Shown here: positions 8,171 to 15,597 of the stretch, in pieces | How positions within the stretch are numbered: position 1 is the stretch's first letter | Layout: each line of letters begins with the position of its first letter | Source of the DNA: Ruminococcaceae bacterium UBA7217 | Lineage (GTDB): Bacteria > Bacillota > Clostridia > Oscillospirales > Acutalibacteraceae | Direction: 5' to 3' | Assembly (NCBI GenBank): GCA_002490425.1 | Contig: DKTZ01000059.1 | Coordinates: 12,884-38,603 of the forward strand | Length of the DNA: 25,720 nucleotides | The notes under the pieces: generated by a model | What the model was told of the DNA's origin: nothing | Database searches by the model: none | The model's input: the letters and a program-made list of their open reading frames with translations, nothing else | Program-made: the position numbers and the translations under genes

Positions 8171-9385
8171 TTATTTCACCTTATCTGTAATTTTTGTTAC
8201 CGTTGCCGAAACTTTGCCGTCCGTAAAACAAAGCTCTATTCTGTCATTTACCTTTAACTGACTCACGGACGATACAACGCTTTCATTCAATTTAACTACG
8301 GAATAACCTCTTGAAAGAATTCTAAGCGGATTTAAAGCATCAAGCTTTGAAAGCAGGACAAAAGCACGGTTATATTGGTTCTCATATATCGCTTTAACGG
8401 CAATATTTAACGATTTATTTAAATCAGAAATTTTCTTCTCACAGTCATCTATAAAGTCGGCAGGCTTTCTTAAATAACCCGAATCTGACAGCTTGTCGAG
8501 CCGCATTTCTTCAAAAAGTATTTTGGAGTTTATTGCTTTGTTCATTTTACTGTTTATTAAATTAAGATATGCTGTCAACTCGTTTATATCGGGAACAGCA
8601 AGTTCAGCCGCTGCAGACGGAGTGGGTGCTCGCAAATCAGATACAAAATCGCAAATTGTGAAATCGGTTTCGTGCCCGACACCTGAAATAATGGGAATTT
8701 CGGAATTATAGATTGCTCTTGCGAGTGTTTCACTGTTAAATTCCCATAAATCTTCGGCAGAACCGCCTCCGCGGGCAATAATAATTACATCTGCACATTT
8801 AAGATAATTAAAATCTGACACTGCATGAGCAATTATTTCACCTGTGCCGTCACCTTGAACAGGTACGCCTGCAAAAATTATTTCAGCAAGCGGAAATCTG
8901 CGGGAAATAATGTTAACGACATCCTGAACCGCCGCACCGTTCGGCGAAGAAATTACACCAATTCTTTTCGGAAACGGTGGAATTGGCTTTTTCTTGACGG
9001 AATCAAACAACCCTTCCTTTGAAAGGCGCTCTTTTAGCTGTTCAAATGCTACGGCAAGCGAGCCTATTCCCTCAGGCTGTATATCATCAATGTAAAACTG
9101 ATATGCACCGTCACGCTCATAAAGCGACACTCTGCCCCTTGCAATGACTGACATCCCGTTTTCAATACGGAATTTAATTTTTGAGGCATTCCCAGCAAAC
9201 ATTACGGCTTTAACGGAAGAATTGCCGTCCTTTAATGTCATATAAAGATGCCCGCTTCGTGCATTTGGTGAAAAATTAGAAATTTCACCGCGAACAAAAA
9301 CATTGTTGAGGTTTTCATCGCCCTCTAAAAGAGAGCGGACATACATATTCAGTTGTGACACCGAAATTATAGAACGTAAATTCAT
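8171..9385 (-). CDS. xseA: Exodeoxyribonuclease VII large subunit
   Basis: Catalytic subunit of ExoVII, a metal-independent single-strand nuclease acting in mismatch and recombination repair. An N-terminal OB-fold occupies about residues 1-100 (LNNVFVRGEISNF, SGHLYMTLKD). The nuclease domain contains GVISSPNGAAVQD, IIIARGGGSAEDLWEFN and GVGHETDFTICDFVSDLRAP. The following helical, coiled-coil-like part and the C-terminal GYSVV segment match the family. The 404 aa length is typical of Firmicutes. The ATG overlaps the upstream stop by 4 nt. Confidence 0.96.
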   Translation of the reverse strand: MNLRSIISVSQLNMYVRSLLEGDENLNNVFVRGEISNFSPNARSGHLYMTLKDGNSSVKAVMFAGNASKIKFRIENGMSVIARGRVSLYERDGAYQFYIDDIQPEGIGSLAVAFEQLKERLSKEGLFDSVKKKPIPPFPKRIGVISSPNGAAVQDVVNIISRRFPLAEIIFAGVPVQGDGTGEIIAHAVSDFNYLKCADVIIIARGGGSAEDLWEFNSETLARAIYNSEIPIISGVGHETDFTICDFVSDLRAPTPSAAAELAVPDINELTAYLNLINSKMNKAINSKILFEEMRLDKLSDSGYLRKPADFIDDCEKKISDLNKSLNIAVKAIYENQYNRAFVLLSKLDALNPLRILSRGYSVVKLNESVVSSVSQLKVNDRIELCFTDGKVSATVTKITDKVK

Positions 9386-10323
9386 TTGATTTTCTCTTTT
9401 TCATACATAGTGTAAGCCAAATATGCTATTCCGCAGGCATTGTCGGAAGAAAATACAGGTTCTGCAAAATAAGCACCGAATTTTTTCTCAAAGTCTTTGC
9501 GGATTATTGAGTTTGACATTACACCGCCGGAAAATATAACGGGTAATTTGCCGTAATGTTCTAAAAGCGAATTACACGTTTGTGAAAGCGCTGATTCGAT
9601 ATATTTTATACAATATAATGCTATGTCACAGGGGTTTTCATGATTATTTAACATCTGTTTACATTTATTTTCAACACCCGAAAGGCTGAAAGAAAAATCC
9701 TTGTGAAACACTTTAATATTATCAAAATTTTTATCTGACTGTAATGCCAATTTTTCAAGCTCAGCACCGCAGGAAAATTTTAATCCGAGCATCAGTCCTA
9801 CTCTGTCAACCGCCTGACCCGCTTTAAGGTCAAGAGAGTCGCATAAAAGTTCGGTTTTAAATCGGTCGCCGCTCGGCGAAACAAGAAGTCCTTGGGAAGT
9901 ACCGCCGGAAATGTGAAAAGCGAGGAATTCTTTATTTATTAAATCAGTTTTACCGCAGGAATAAAGTGCCGCCGCAATGTGACCGTCCTGATGTGAAAAC
10001 TCATAAAGCGGAATTTTTAAAGCAGATGAAATCCCCTTCGCAACAGATATTCCTGTCAAAAAACACGGCATATATGAGCCCTCCTGATTAGACGGCTTAA
10101 CCGATACACCCACTGCGGATATATCGGCAGAAATTTCTGAACACAGGCTGCTTAAAAGCTCCGGCAACTGCACAGTGTGATGAAAAACAGCATCACTTTG
10201 ACGCATACCCTTTTCGCCGTTCTTTACAGGCAAAAGTTTTTTTCGAAAAATCATTTTTTCGCCGTCGAAAGCCGAAACCGAAGTGGTGTAATTGCTGGTA
10301 TCAATACCTAAAACCAAGCTCAT
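9382..10323 (-). CDS. TsaD/M22-family paralog (glycoprotease-like)
   Basis: Member of the Kae1/TsaD/YgjD ASKHA-fold family, whose main members make the N6-threonylcarbamoyladenosine modification of tRNA. The N-terminal phosphate-binding segment LGIDTSNYTTSVSA (5-18), the metal-binding HxxxH as HQDGH (111-115), HISGGTSQGL (137-146) and FSGGVMSNSIIRK are all present. At 313 aa it is a little shorter than true TsaD, and the HxxxH context (HQDGHIAAAL) and other segments are divergent, so I read it as the extra clostridial paralog often found between nusB and xseA, of unknown function. The start is uncertain: ATG at 10323, or GTG at 10335 adding four residues, neither with a strong ribosome binding site. 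It could still be the only TsaD of the genome. Confidence 0.8.
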   Translation of the reverse strand: MSLVLGIDTSNYTTSVSAFDGEKMIFRKKLLPVKNGEKGMRQSDAVFHHTVQLPELLSSLCSEISADISAVGVSVKPSNQEGSYMPCFLTGISVAKGISSALKIPLYEFSHQDGHIAAALYSCGKTDLINKEFLAFHISGGTSQGLLVSPSGDRFKTELLCDSLDLKAGQAVDRVGLMLGLKFSCGAELEKLALQSDKNFDNIKVFHKDFSFSLSGVENKCKQMLNNHENPCDIALYCIKYIESALSQTCNSLLEHYGKLPVIFSGGVMSNSIIRKDFEKKFGAYFAEPVFSSDNACGIAYLAYTMYEKEKIK

Positions 10324-10346
10324 TTTAATCGCCACATTTCTTTATT

Positions 10347-10754
10347 TTACTTTAAATCTTTTTCTCTTATAACCTTACCGAGAAGACCGTTAATAAATGA
10401 TGCATCATCTTTTGTGCCGAATTTTTTAGCAAGCTCAACCGCTTCATTAGCAGAAACCTTAACGGGGATTGACTCAACATAAAATATTTCGCAAAGTGCA
10501 AGACGGAGAATTGCAACCGAAACCTTCGGCAGACGCTCAATACGCCAGCCAACCGCATTTTCAGCAATAATGCTGTCAAACTCTTTCTTGTGTTCATCTG
10601 TCATCTGTGCAAGGGAAATTGCAAAAAGATTATCGCTTTCGAGCAGTCCTGCGTCTATCGCAATATCGGCTATTTCGGCAACCGTTAATTCGTCATTAAA
10701 GATTTTTTCAAAAATAAGCGTAAATGCAAGCTCTCTTTCTTCTCTACGGGTCAT
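10347..10754 (-). CDS. nusB: Transcription antitermination protein NusB
   Basis: RNA-binding helical protein that joins NusE (S10) on boxA of rRNA leaders to allow antitermination. The true start is the ATG at 10754 (135 aa, MTRREERELAFTLIFEKIF), with GGAGG 5 nt upstream; upstream in-frame codons would run through a terminator hairpin. The C-terminal part shows VSVAILRLALCEI, the family-typical VKVSANEAVELAKKFG, and SFINGLLGKV. It heads the housekeeping operon that ends with recN. Confidence 0.96.
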   Translation of the reverse strand: MTRREERELAFTLIFEKIFNDELTVAEIADIAIDAGLLESDNLFAISLAQMTDEHKKEFDSIIAENAVGWRIERLPKVSVAILRLALCEIFYVESIPVKVSANEAVELAKKFGTKDDASFINGLLGKVIREKDLK

Positions 10755-10764
10755 AATTTCCTCC

Positions 10765-10799
10765 AAAAAATATGCTCCCCGCCAAAAACAACGGGGAGC
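10765..10799 (-). terminator. Intrinsic terminator between spoIIIAH and nusB
   Basis: On the minus strand a perfect 8-bp GC-rich stem, GCTCCCCG/CGGGGAGC (10799-10792 and 10781-10774), is followed by ATATTTTTT (10773-10765). This is a strong Rho-independent terminator closing the spoIIIA operon. It also lies inside the leader of the nusB transcript expected from the promoter at 10848-10876, so it may act as an attenuator for the downstream operon. Confidence 0.88.
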
Positions 10800-10807
10800 G
10801 TTATAGG

Positions 10808-10870
10808 TTTTCAGCGGTACAAAATGTATATACATCAATTTTTGTATATTGTACCACTTGAACCTGAAAA
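10808..10870. repeat. Interrupted inverted repeat over the nusB promoter
   Basis: Two nested pairs of perfect 7-bp arms are visible: TTTTCAG (10808-10814) with CTGAAAA (10864-10870), and GGTACAA (10816-10822) with TTGTACC (10849-10855). The spacing within the two sides differs (1 and 8 nt). The inner right arm overlaps the -10 box of the nusB promoter. It may be an operator or an RNA hairpin of the spoIIIA read-through transcript; the function is unknown. Confidence 0.5.
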
Positions 10871-10876
10871 TATCAA
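10848..10876 (-). promoter_or_regulatory. Sigma-A-type promoter of the nusB-recN operon
   Basis: The minus strand has TTGATA (10876-10871), a 17-nt spacer and TACAAT (10853-10848), each one mismatch from consensus. Transcription would start near 10841, leaving a leader of about 87 nt that contains the terminator hairpin at 10765-10799. It lies just after the spoIIIAH stop, so the housekeeping operon need not depend on the sporulation promoter. Confidence 0.7.
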
Positions 10877-10897
10877 TAGAAAAATGAATAATTATAC

Positions 10898-11434
10898 TTA
10901 TTTTAGTTCAATGACGGTTATGTTGTCGGAAGAAACATTAGAATTTCCTGTTATTATGTCTTTGATTGTTACTAGTTTCTCATCGGATAAAGTTCCTTTT
11001 GGCAGTATCACCTCAAGCTTTGAATCGTTTAATGTAACAAGACATTTGCAGTTTAGCTTTGCGGTAATTAAATTCTGAATGTCAGTTTCCGTCTTTATTT
11101 CGTTTGAAATATCGAGCAGTTTTTTCTTTGCCGCTTCTTTTTCTTCCGCATCAACATTCTCGTCGTTAACTATTGATTCCAAATATTCCTTTGCAGTGTC
11201 GTGGGCCTTTGAGCGGTTGATTTCTGCATTAGTAAAATAATCGGCTTCATTTACTACATTTGTGCCGTTTACATACTGTGCGTCGCCGAGATTCACACTG
11301 CTTGATGTTTCGGGAGTGTTTTGAATATTTGTTCCCTGCTTTGTGTAATACCAATTGAGGAATACCGCTGTGCAAAGTGCTATTGCCGCCGCACCTGCCG
11401 CAATTTGCCTTTTTTTCAAAATTTTACTTTTCAT
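10898..11434 (-). CDS. spoIIIAH: Stage III sporulation protein AH
   Basis: Mother-cell protein that crosses the outer forespore membrane and docks with forespore SpoIIQ to form the intercellular channel. After a basic start (MKSKILKKRQ) there is one membrane helix at about residues 11-28. The extracytoplasmic part has a helical, charged segment (YFTNAEINRSKAHDTAKEYL) and a C-terminal ring-building YscJ/FliF-like domain. The length of 178 aa is usual for clostridia. GGAGGT precedes the ATG, which overlaps the spoIIIAG stop region by 11 nt. It is the last gene of the spoIIIA operon. Confidence 0.93.
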   Translation of the reverse strand: MKSKILKKRQIAAGAAAIALCTAVFLNWYYTKQGTNIQNTPETSSSVNLGDAQYVNGTNVVNEADYFTNAEINRSKAHDTAKEYLESIVNDENVDAEEKEAAKKKLLDISNEIKTETDIQNLITAKLNCKCLVTLNDSKLEVILPKGTLSDEKLVTIKDIITGNSNVSSDNITVIELK

Positions 11435-11963
11435 TATTTACCTCCGTAGATGTCATTTTTGATATTGAAATTCTTGCCGTGCTTATCCCTAAGGACGCAC
11501 TTACACAAGAATAAATTCTTTGTTGAACGGCAGGGTCGTCACCGCCCTCACAAACAACGGCAACACCTCTTATTTTCGGATTTACCGTTTTTACAAGCAA
11601 GCCGTTTTTTCCACCGTTTCCGTCCACAATAACATATTCTTTATCTTCGTTTTCCTGTGTATTATCTTTTCTGTCGGATGAAACATTTTGAGCATAAACA
11701 TATTCCTCCGATTCTTCTATTGTTAAGAACACTTTTGTCTTACCTGCACCGTCTACTGCCGATATAATATCAGCGAGTTTTTCCTCAGTTTCGTTTGAAT
11801 ACGAAACATAAGTTTTTTCTTTTTCCTTATTGTTTTTTTGATTTTTCGGGAAAACTTCGGATACAAAAATAAGTAATATTCCCAAAAGCCCTGCAATAAA
11901 GCAAATAAAGGTTTTTTTATTGTTTTTTATGAAATCCGTGCTTAAAAGCTTCTTTATATTCAA
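11424..11963 (-). CDS. spoIIIAG: Stage III sporulation protein AG
   Basis: Ring-forming component of the SpoIIIA-SpoIIQ channel. A basic cytoplasmic start (MNIKKLLSTDFIKNNKK) precedes one membrane helix at about 19-38. The extracellular ring-building domain carries segments typical of AG: EEKLADIISAVDGAGKTKVFLTI (shown here to its first half, EEKLADIISAVDGAG) and RGVAVVCEGGDDPAVQQRI. The start is a TTG at 11963 with GAGGTG 8 nt upstream, overlapping the spoIIIAF stop by 4 nt. Length 179 aa fits clostridial AG proteins, which are shorter than in Bacillus. Confidence 0.92.
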   Translation of the reverse strand: MNIKKLLSTDFIKNNKKTFICFIAGLLGILLIFVSEVFPKNQKNNKEKEKTYVSYSNETEEKLADIISAVDGAGKTKVFLTIEESEEYVYAQNVSSDRKDNTQENEDKEYVIVDGNGGKNGLLVKTVNPKIRGVAVVCEGGDDPAVQQRIYSCVSASLGISTARISISKMTSTEVNNEK

Positions 11964-12385
11964 CTCACATTCACCTCAAAGCCGTAATCGTTTTTGAGTT
12001 TTTCAGCAACTGCCGGAGCTTTGCTTTCGTCATTTAGCTTTATTTCTATAAAATCAATAACAGTTTCTCCGTCCTTTTCTTTTTCATGAACTGATATTTT
12101 TTCAGCCGAGCAGTTTTCCTCATCGCATACCTTTTTTACAGAAATCTTAATTAACTCCGAATATCCGCTTGAATAGTCCTCGGTGTATTTTATACTTTCC
12201 GACTCGTAAAAATCCAAATCGCCACTTGAACTTTTAAAGGGGGCAATCATATAAAACAACAAGAATAAAGAGAGAAATATGTTCACTGTTTTTGTAAGCT
12301 TCGATTTATGCAATATTATTTTTGCAACAGAAATTATTATGCTTGCACCGCAGATAGAAAATATATAGTTCTTTATCAGTTCCAT
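11960..12385 (-). CDS. spoIIIAF: Stage III sporulation protein AF
   Basis: Component of the SpoIIIA channel with two membrane helices (about 5-25 and 34-50) and an extracytoplasmic ring-building domain with the end segment VAEKLKNDYGFEVNVS. I chose the ATG at 12385 (141 aa, MELIKNYIFSICG), because it begins 2 nt after the spoIIIAE stop with GGG 8 nt upstream; in-frame codons further up lie in spoIIIAE. Confidence 0.9.
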   Translation of the reverse strand: MELIKNYIFSICGASIIISVAKIILHKSKLTKTVNIFLSLFLLFYMIAPFKSSSGDLDFYESESIKYTEDYSSGYSELIKISVKKVCDEENCSAEKISVHEKEKDGETVIDFIEIKLNDESKAPAVAEKLKNDYGFEVNVS

Positions 12386-12386
12386 A

Positions 12387-13478
12387 TTATTTACCCGAAA
12401 CAATAATTATTCCTGTTGAAATTATTAAAACAAATGTTATATAGAACAAAATAATATTTATAAGCGAAACAACCGATGAAAGCTCTTCAATCGTTTCTGA
12501 AATTTCGCTGTTGCCGAAAAGGTCGGCGGCTATTGAGCAAAACTGTAAAGCAAAATACCAAATCAGTAATTCAATTATAATCGGGAGAAAAATCAACAGT
12601 ATTACTACGATTACAATTACCCCTGCTGTGTTTTTCATTACGGAAAGACTGCTCATAACAGAGGCTACCGATTCACTTACTCCTGCACCGACAACAGGAA
12701 TAAATGTGCCTGAAAAGAACCTTATTCCTCTGACCGTTAAGCTGTCGGACGAAACTGCAAGAATACTTTGAGTTGTTAGAAGTCCTGTATAAATTGTGGA
12801 AATCAGAGAAAGTATAATAATTATCAGACGTTTTACCGATTTAATTATTTTATGCTTATAGGATTCAAAAGTGAAAGATGTTAAGATATTGAACGTAAAC
12901 AGCATATTTACAACAGGTATAAAGAAGTTATCGGCAATTTCTGTTATAAACGCAGACAGTGCAATTGCAAAAGAATTATAGGTAAAAGCAAGTTTTATAT
13001 TGCCCGATGCGGCTATAATCGCTCCGAGAATGGGAATATAGCTGTCTGTAAATATTGCCGCTGTTTTAATAACTGCACCCGTGTTTATTATCAATTCCTT
13101 TAAAGGAACGATAATAGCAGTTACAATGCAAAGAACCGAAATGTAGTTCATCGCCGTTTTTGCTGATGTATTGTCACCGATAAATGACGAAAATATCGCA
13201 TTGACAATTATCACAGCTGTAACAATTACAAGAACACTTGATATCCTTTTGGTCTTATCGGTGATGAGCGAAAATAAAAATTTAAATACGCCTTTTAATG
13301 AAACGTCGGCAATACCCTCTCCGTTTTCGCTGTCAACACCGAGTTCTTCCAAATAATCCTTTGTTTGCGAATCAATACTCTTTAACACAGATTCACTGCC
13401 ACTTTCTGCGTTTGACGGAAAACAAAAAAAAGTAAGTAAGAAAAATATTAAGAAAATAACTGTCAATGATTTTTTCAT
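12387..13478 (-). CDS. spoIIIAE: Stage III sporulation protein AE
   Basis: Large polytopic membrane protein of the SpoIIIA complex, thought to form or line the export apparatus. A cleavable signal peptide is visible (MKKSLTVIFLIFFLLTFFCF, then PSNAES). It is followed by several hydrophobic helices and the AE-typical segments GVFKFLFSLITDKTKRI and FFSGTFIPVVGAGVSESVAS. The ATG at 13478 (363 aa) overlaps the spoIIIAD stop as ATGA, with AAGGA 9 nt upstream. The order AD-AE-AF is standard. Confidence 0.95.
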   Translation of the reverse strand: MKKSLTVIFLIFFLLTFFCFPSNAESGSESVLKSIDSQTKDYLEELGVDSENGEGIADVSLKGVFKFLFSLITDKTKRISSVLVIVTAVIIVNAIFSSFIGDNTSAKTAMNYISVLCIVTAIIVPLKELIINTGAVIKTAAIFTDSYIPILGAIIAASGNIKLAFTYNSFAIALSAFITEIADNFFIPVVNMLFTFNILTSFTFESYKHKIIKSVKRLIIIILSLISTIYTGLLTTQSILAVSSDSLTVRGIRFFSGTFIPVVGAGVSESVASVMSSLSVMKNTAGVIVIVVILLIFLPIIIELLIWYFALQFCSIAADLFGNSEISETIEELSSVVSLINIILFYITFVLIISTGIIIVSGK

Positions 13479-13864
13479 TTTATTAAATCCTTGCAAATCA
13501 TTATAATTCCTTTCAGTACAGGCAGTGAAAGAGAAATAATCACAATTCTTGATGCCACTGCAACAATTCCTGCAAGGGAATTGTCTCCCGAATCCTTTAA
13601 CGTATCTATCAAAAAGTCCGACAGAATAGCTACTAAACCTACCTTTAACAGCAATCTTAAATTATCAGTCGAAATATTAAACTGATTGAATATTTCGTTG
13701 AACTCCTCGAGTAAGGGCTTCGCCTCGTCAAGCAGTAAAAATATAATAATTATTATTGCTGAAAATCGAAGCAGCATTGTATATTCCGGTCTGTATTGCC
13801 TGATAAACACTGCGCAGCAAATAAAAATCAAGGTAACCGCCGCAATTTTAACAAGAACAGTCAT
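13475..13864 (-). CDS. spoIIIAD: Stage III sporulation protein AD
   Basis: Small membrane protein of the SpoIIIA complex with about four hydrophobic helices. The family core is recognisable in RPEYTMLLRFSAIIIIIF, LRLLLKVGLVAILSDF and the conserved segment DSGDNSLAGIVAVASRIVII. The length of 129 aa is normal. The ATG overlaps the spoIIIAC stop by 4 nt, pointing to coupled translation of the two partners. Confidence 0.94.
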   Translation of the reverse strand: MTVLVKIAAVTLIFICCAVFIRQYRPEYTMLLRFSAIIIIIFLLLDEAKPLLEEFNEIFNQFNISTDNLRLLLKVGLVAILSDFLIDTLKDSGDNSLAGIVAVASRIVIISLSLPVLKGIIMICKDLIK

Positions 13865-14055
13865 AGATTAAAAATCTGTTTTATATCCGAAAAAAGCGAG
13901 CTTAACTGAGGAATAAGCATTGCAATTATAACTATTATTCCCGTAAGTACTGTAAGCGTAGCATATTCCTCACGCCCTGCCTTTGAGAGCATTTGATTTA
14001 AAACGGCAACAATCAGCCCAATAGCCGCAATTTTAAACAAAAATGATATATCCAT
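13861..14055 (-). CDS. spoIIIAC: Stage III sporulation protein AC
   Basis: Very small membrane protein of 64 residues with two hydrophobic helices, paralogous in style to AD. The family core LIVAVLNQMLSKAGREEYA and a second helix TVLTGIIVIIAMLIPQL are visible. GAGG precedes the ATG. Confidence 0.94.
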   Translation of the reverse strand: MDISFLFKIAAIGLIVAVLNQMLSKAGREEYATLTVLTGIIVIIAMLIPQLSSLFSDIKQIFNL

Positions 14056-14062
14056 ATTTTCC

Positions 14063-14569
14063 TCACAGAATTATTGTTAACAGCAAAAACGCTGTTCCGA
14101 GCAAGAGTGCAGTACCTGTTTTAATTTTTCTTTCTTCGGCAAGTTTAGCGCTTTCCTGCTCTGCTTTAAAAAATTTTTTATAGGTTTCACAGTTTAAAAG
14201 CTGTCCGTCAACATCAGATTTACCAAGCATTGAAAAAAAGCCGCTCAACAGCTCACAGGAATAAGGTGAAAACATATTTGCTGTTTTAACCGAGCGAAAG
14301 CTGTATTGGGAAAAATCTTCGGAAAAGTCCGATTTTTTAAAATCCTTTAAGAACACAAGCAGCTTAAATTTTTCCGAACTGTAAATATGTTTAAAAATAT
14401 CTTTTAAATCTAAGCTTTGATATTTAATTGAAATTTCGATAAAATCTATCATTAAATACACTTGCCGAAGCGCCTCGGTGCGGTTTTTAATTTGCCTTAT
14501 ATAGCTTATATCCGCTAAAACTGCCGACGCTGTCACCAGAATTATTCCCGCCGTTTTGAGTAAGCTCAT
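14063..14569 (-). CDS. spoIIIAB: Stage III sporulation protein AB
   Basis: Membrane-anchored helical protein of the SpoIIIA complex; its soluble part resembles type II secretion GspF cytoplasmic domains in published structures. A hydrophobic helix lies at the N-terminus (LLKTAGIILVTASAVLADI), then the typical segment RTEALRQVYLMIDFIEISI, and a second hydrophobic helix ends the protein (TGTALLLGTAFLLLTIIL). I chose the ATG at 14569 (168 aa); a TTG at 14578 with AAGG nearby would add three residues. The beginning lies 83 nt inside the 3' end of spoIIIAA in another frame. Confidence 0.9.
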   Translation of the reverse strand: MSLLKTAGIILVTASAVLADISYIRQIKNRTEALRQVYLMIDFIEISIKYQSLDLKDIFKHIYSSEKFKLLVFLKDFKKSDFSEDFSQYSFRSVKTANMFSPYSCELLSGFFSMLGKSDVDGQLLNCETYKKFFKAEQESAKLAEERKIKTGTALLLGTAFLLLTIIL

Positions 14570-15479
14570 CAACTCCAACTACCTTTTTTATCTTTCCGGG
14601 CGAATCAGCACCCGATAGGAAAGCTATTTTGGAAAAATTTCCTTTTCTGCAGAGATTTAAAAGATCACCTCTTGTCAAAAAATCTGTTTCATTTGCGTGT
14701 GCCGTTATAATAAAATTTACCCCGCAGTTAATTCCGTAAATTATTTCATCGGTTTCTCCGTCTAATGCAACCTCATCGCATATTATTACATCAGGTGACA
14801 TTGTCCTTACAGCCATTGAAACAGCAGTTTTCTTCGGAAACCCTCTTATTATATCAGTATTCGGCCCTAATGCACTGCTGTCTCCGGATATTTCAAAACG
14901 CTCGTCTATAACACATACTTTATAATACTTTCCGAGTCTTCCGTCCGAAACCTGGTATGCCAAATCCTTAATCACAGTCGTCTTTCCCGATGATGGCGGA
15001 CCTATTATCATCAAACTGGTAAGTCCGTCAGAAAAAACAGATTTAATCAATTCTTCAGATGCACCTTTTACGGTTCTTGGTATCCTGATATTCAAACAGG
15101 TAATATCCTTGACGGATTTTACAGCACCGTTTTCGTAAACAGCTGTTCCGCAGACACCTATTCTTGCCCCGCAGGAAAGTGTTACAAATCCGTTCACAAG
15201 ATCCTTGGAATACGAGTGAAGAGAGTATCCGCAGCACTTATTGAGCGTGTCGTTAATCTCATATTCAGCGGCAACAAGGCATTGGTCTGAAAAAATTTGA
15301 GTAAGCCTTCCTCCTTTTGTTATAAACGAACTGCCCTGCTGTGTAACTATGACGACAGGCGAGTTTTTTCTCAGTCTGATTTCAAAAATTACTGTATTTT
15401 GTAAATTTTCAAGCGGAAGTCTTATTCTCGGAGAAATGCACTCGAAAACTTCTTTCGTTACAGTGGTTTTATAATCCAT
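14487..15479 (-). CDS. spoIIIAA: Stage III sporulation protein AA (ATPase)
   Basis: RecA/type IV secretion-like ATPase thought to energise the SpoIIIA channel from the mother-cell side. Walker A GPPSSGKT is at residues 160-167, VIDERFEI follows at about 190, and Walker B DVIICDEVA is at 230-238; FIITAHA follows. The ATG at 15479 (330 aa) has GAGGTG 6 nt upstream, which is better than a TTG at 15497. Conserved-looking sequence ends near VDEL (303-306); the last 24 residues are translated from bases that also encode the start of spoIIIAB in another frame. Confidence 0.95.
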   Translation of the reverse strand: MDYKTTVTKEVFECISPRIRLPLENLQNTVIFEIRLRKNSPVVIVTQQGSSFITKGGRLTQIFSDQCLVAAEYEINDTLNKCCGYSLHSYSKDLVNGFVTLSCGARIGVCGTAVYENGAVKSVKDITCLNIRIPRTVKGASEELIKSVFSDGLTSLMIIGPPSSGKTTVIKDLAYQVSDGRLGKYYKVCVIDERFEISGDSSALGPNTDIIRGFPKKTAVSMAVRTMSPDVIICDEVALDGETDEIIYGINCGVNFIITAHANETDFLTRGDLLNLCRKGNFSKIAFLSGADSPGKIKKVVGVDELTQNGGNNSGDSVGSFSGYKLYKAN

Positions 15480-15534
15480 TTTTTTCACCTCTGTCAAAGA
15501 ATATGAATCCTTGTCCGTATTTAGTACATTTTTC

Positions 15535-15563
15535 TTGAAAAAACAGTATATATATGGTAAAAT
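15535..15563 (+). promoter_or_regulatory. Sigma-A-type promoter of the yfhO-like gene
   Basis: The plus strand has TTGAAA (15535-15540), a 17-nt spacer and TAAAAT (15558-15563). Transcription would begin near 15570, about 28 nt before the TTG start codon. This places the start of the coding region downstream of 15570. Confidence 0.7.
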
Positions 15564-15597
15564 TTATAATGCAAATTATTTGATTGGAGTAACGATT

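Noticed and set aside
10755..10838. Upstream in-frame start of nusB adding 28 residues
   Set aside because: The added codons run through the terminator hairpin and lack homology-like sequence; the ATG at 10754 has GGAGG.
15498..15525. Possible sigma-E promoter of spoIIIA (ACTAAAT - 13 nt - CATATTCT, minus strand)
   Set aside because: Position is right but both boxes fit the sigma-E consensus poorly, so I mention it only as a candidate and do not list it as a feature.
15511..15597. Upstream in-frame extension of the yfhO-like gene
   Set aside because: The extension covers the promoter boxes; the TTG at 15598 has a well-placed GGAG and agrees with the start of hydrophobic sequence.
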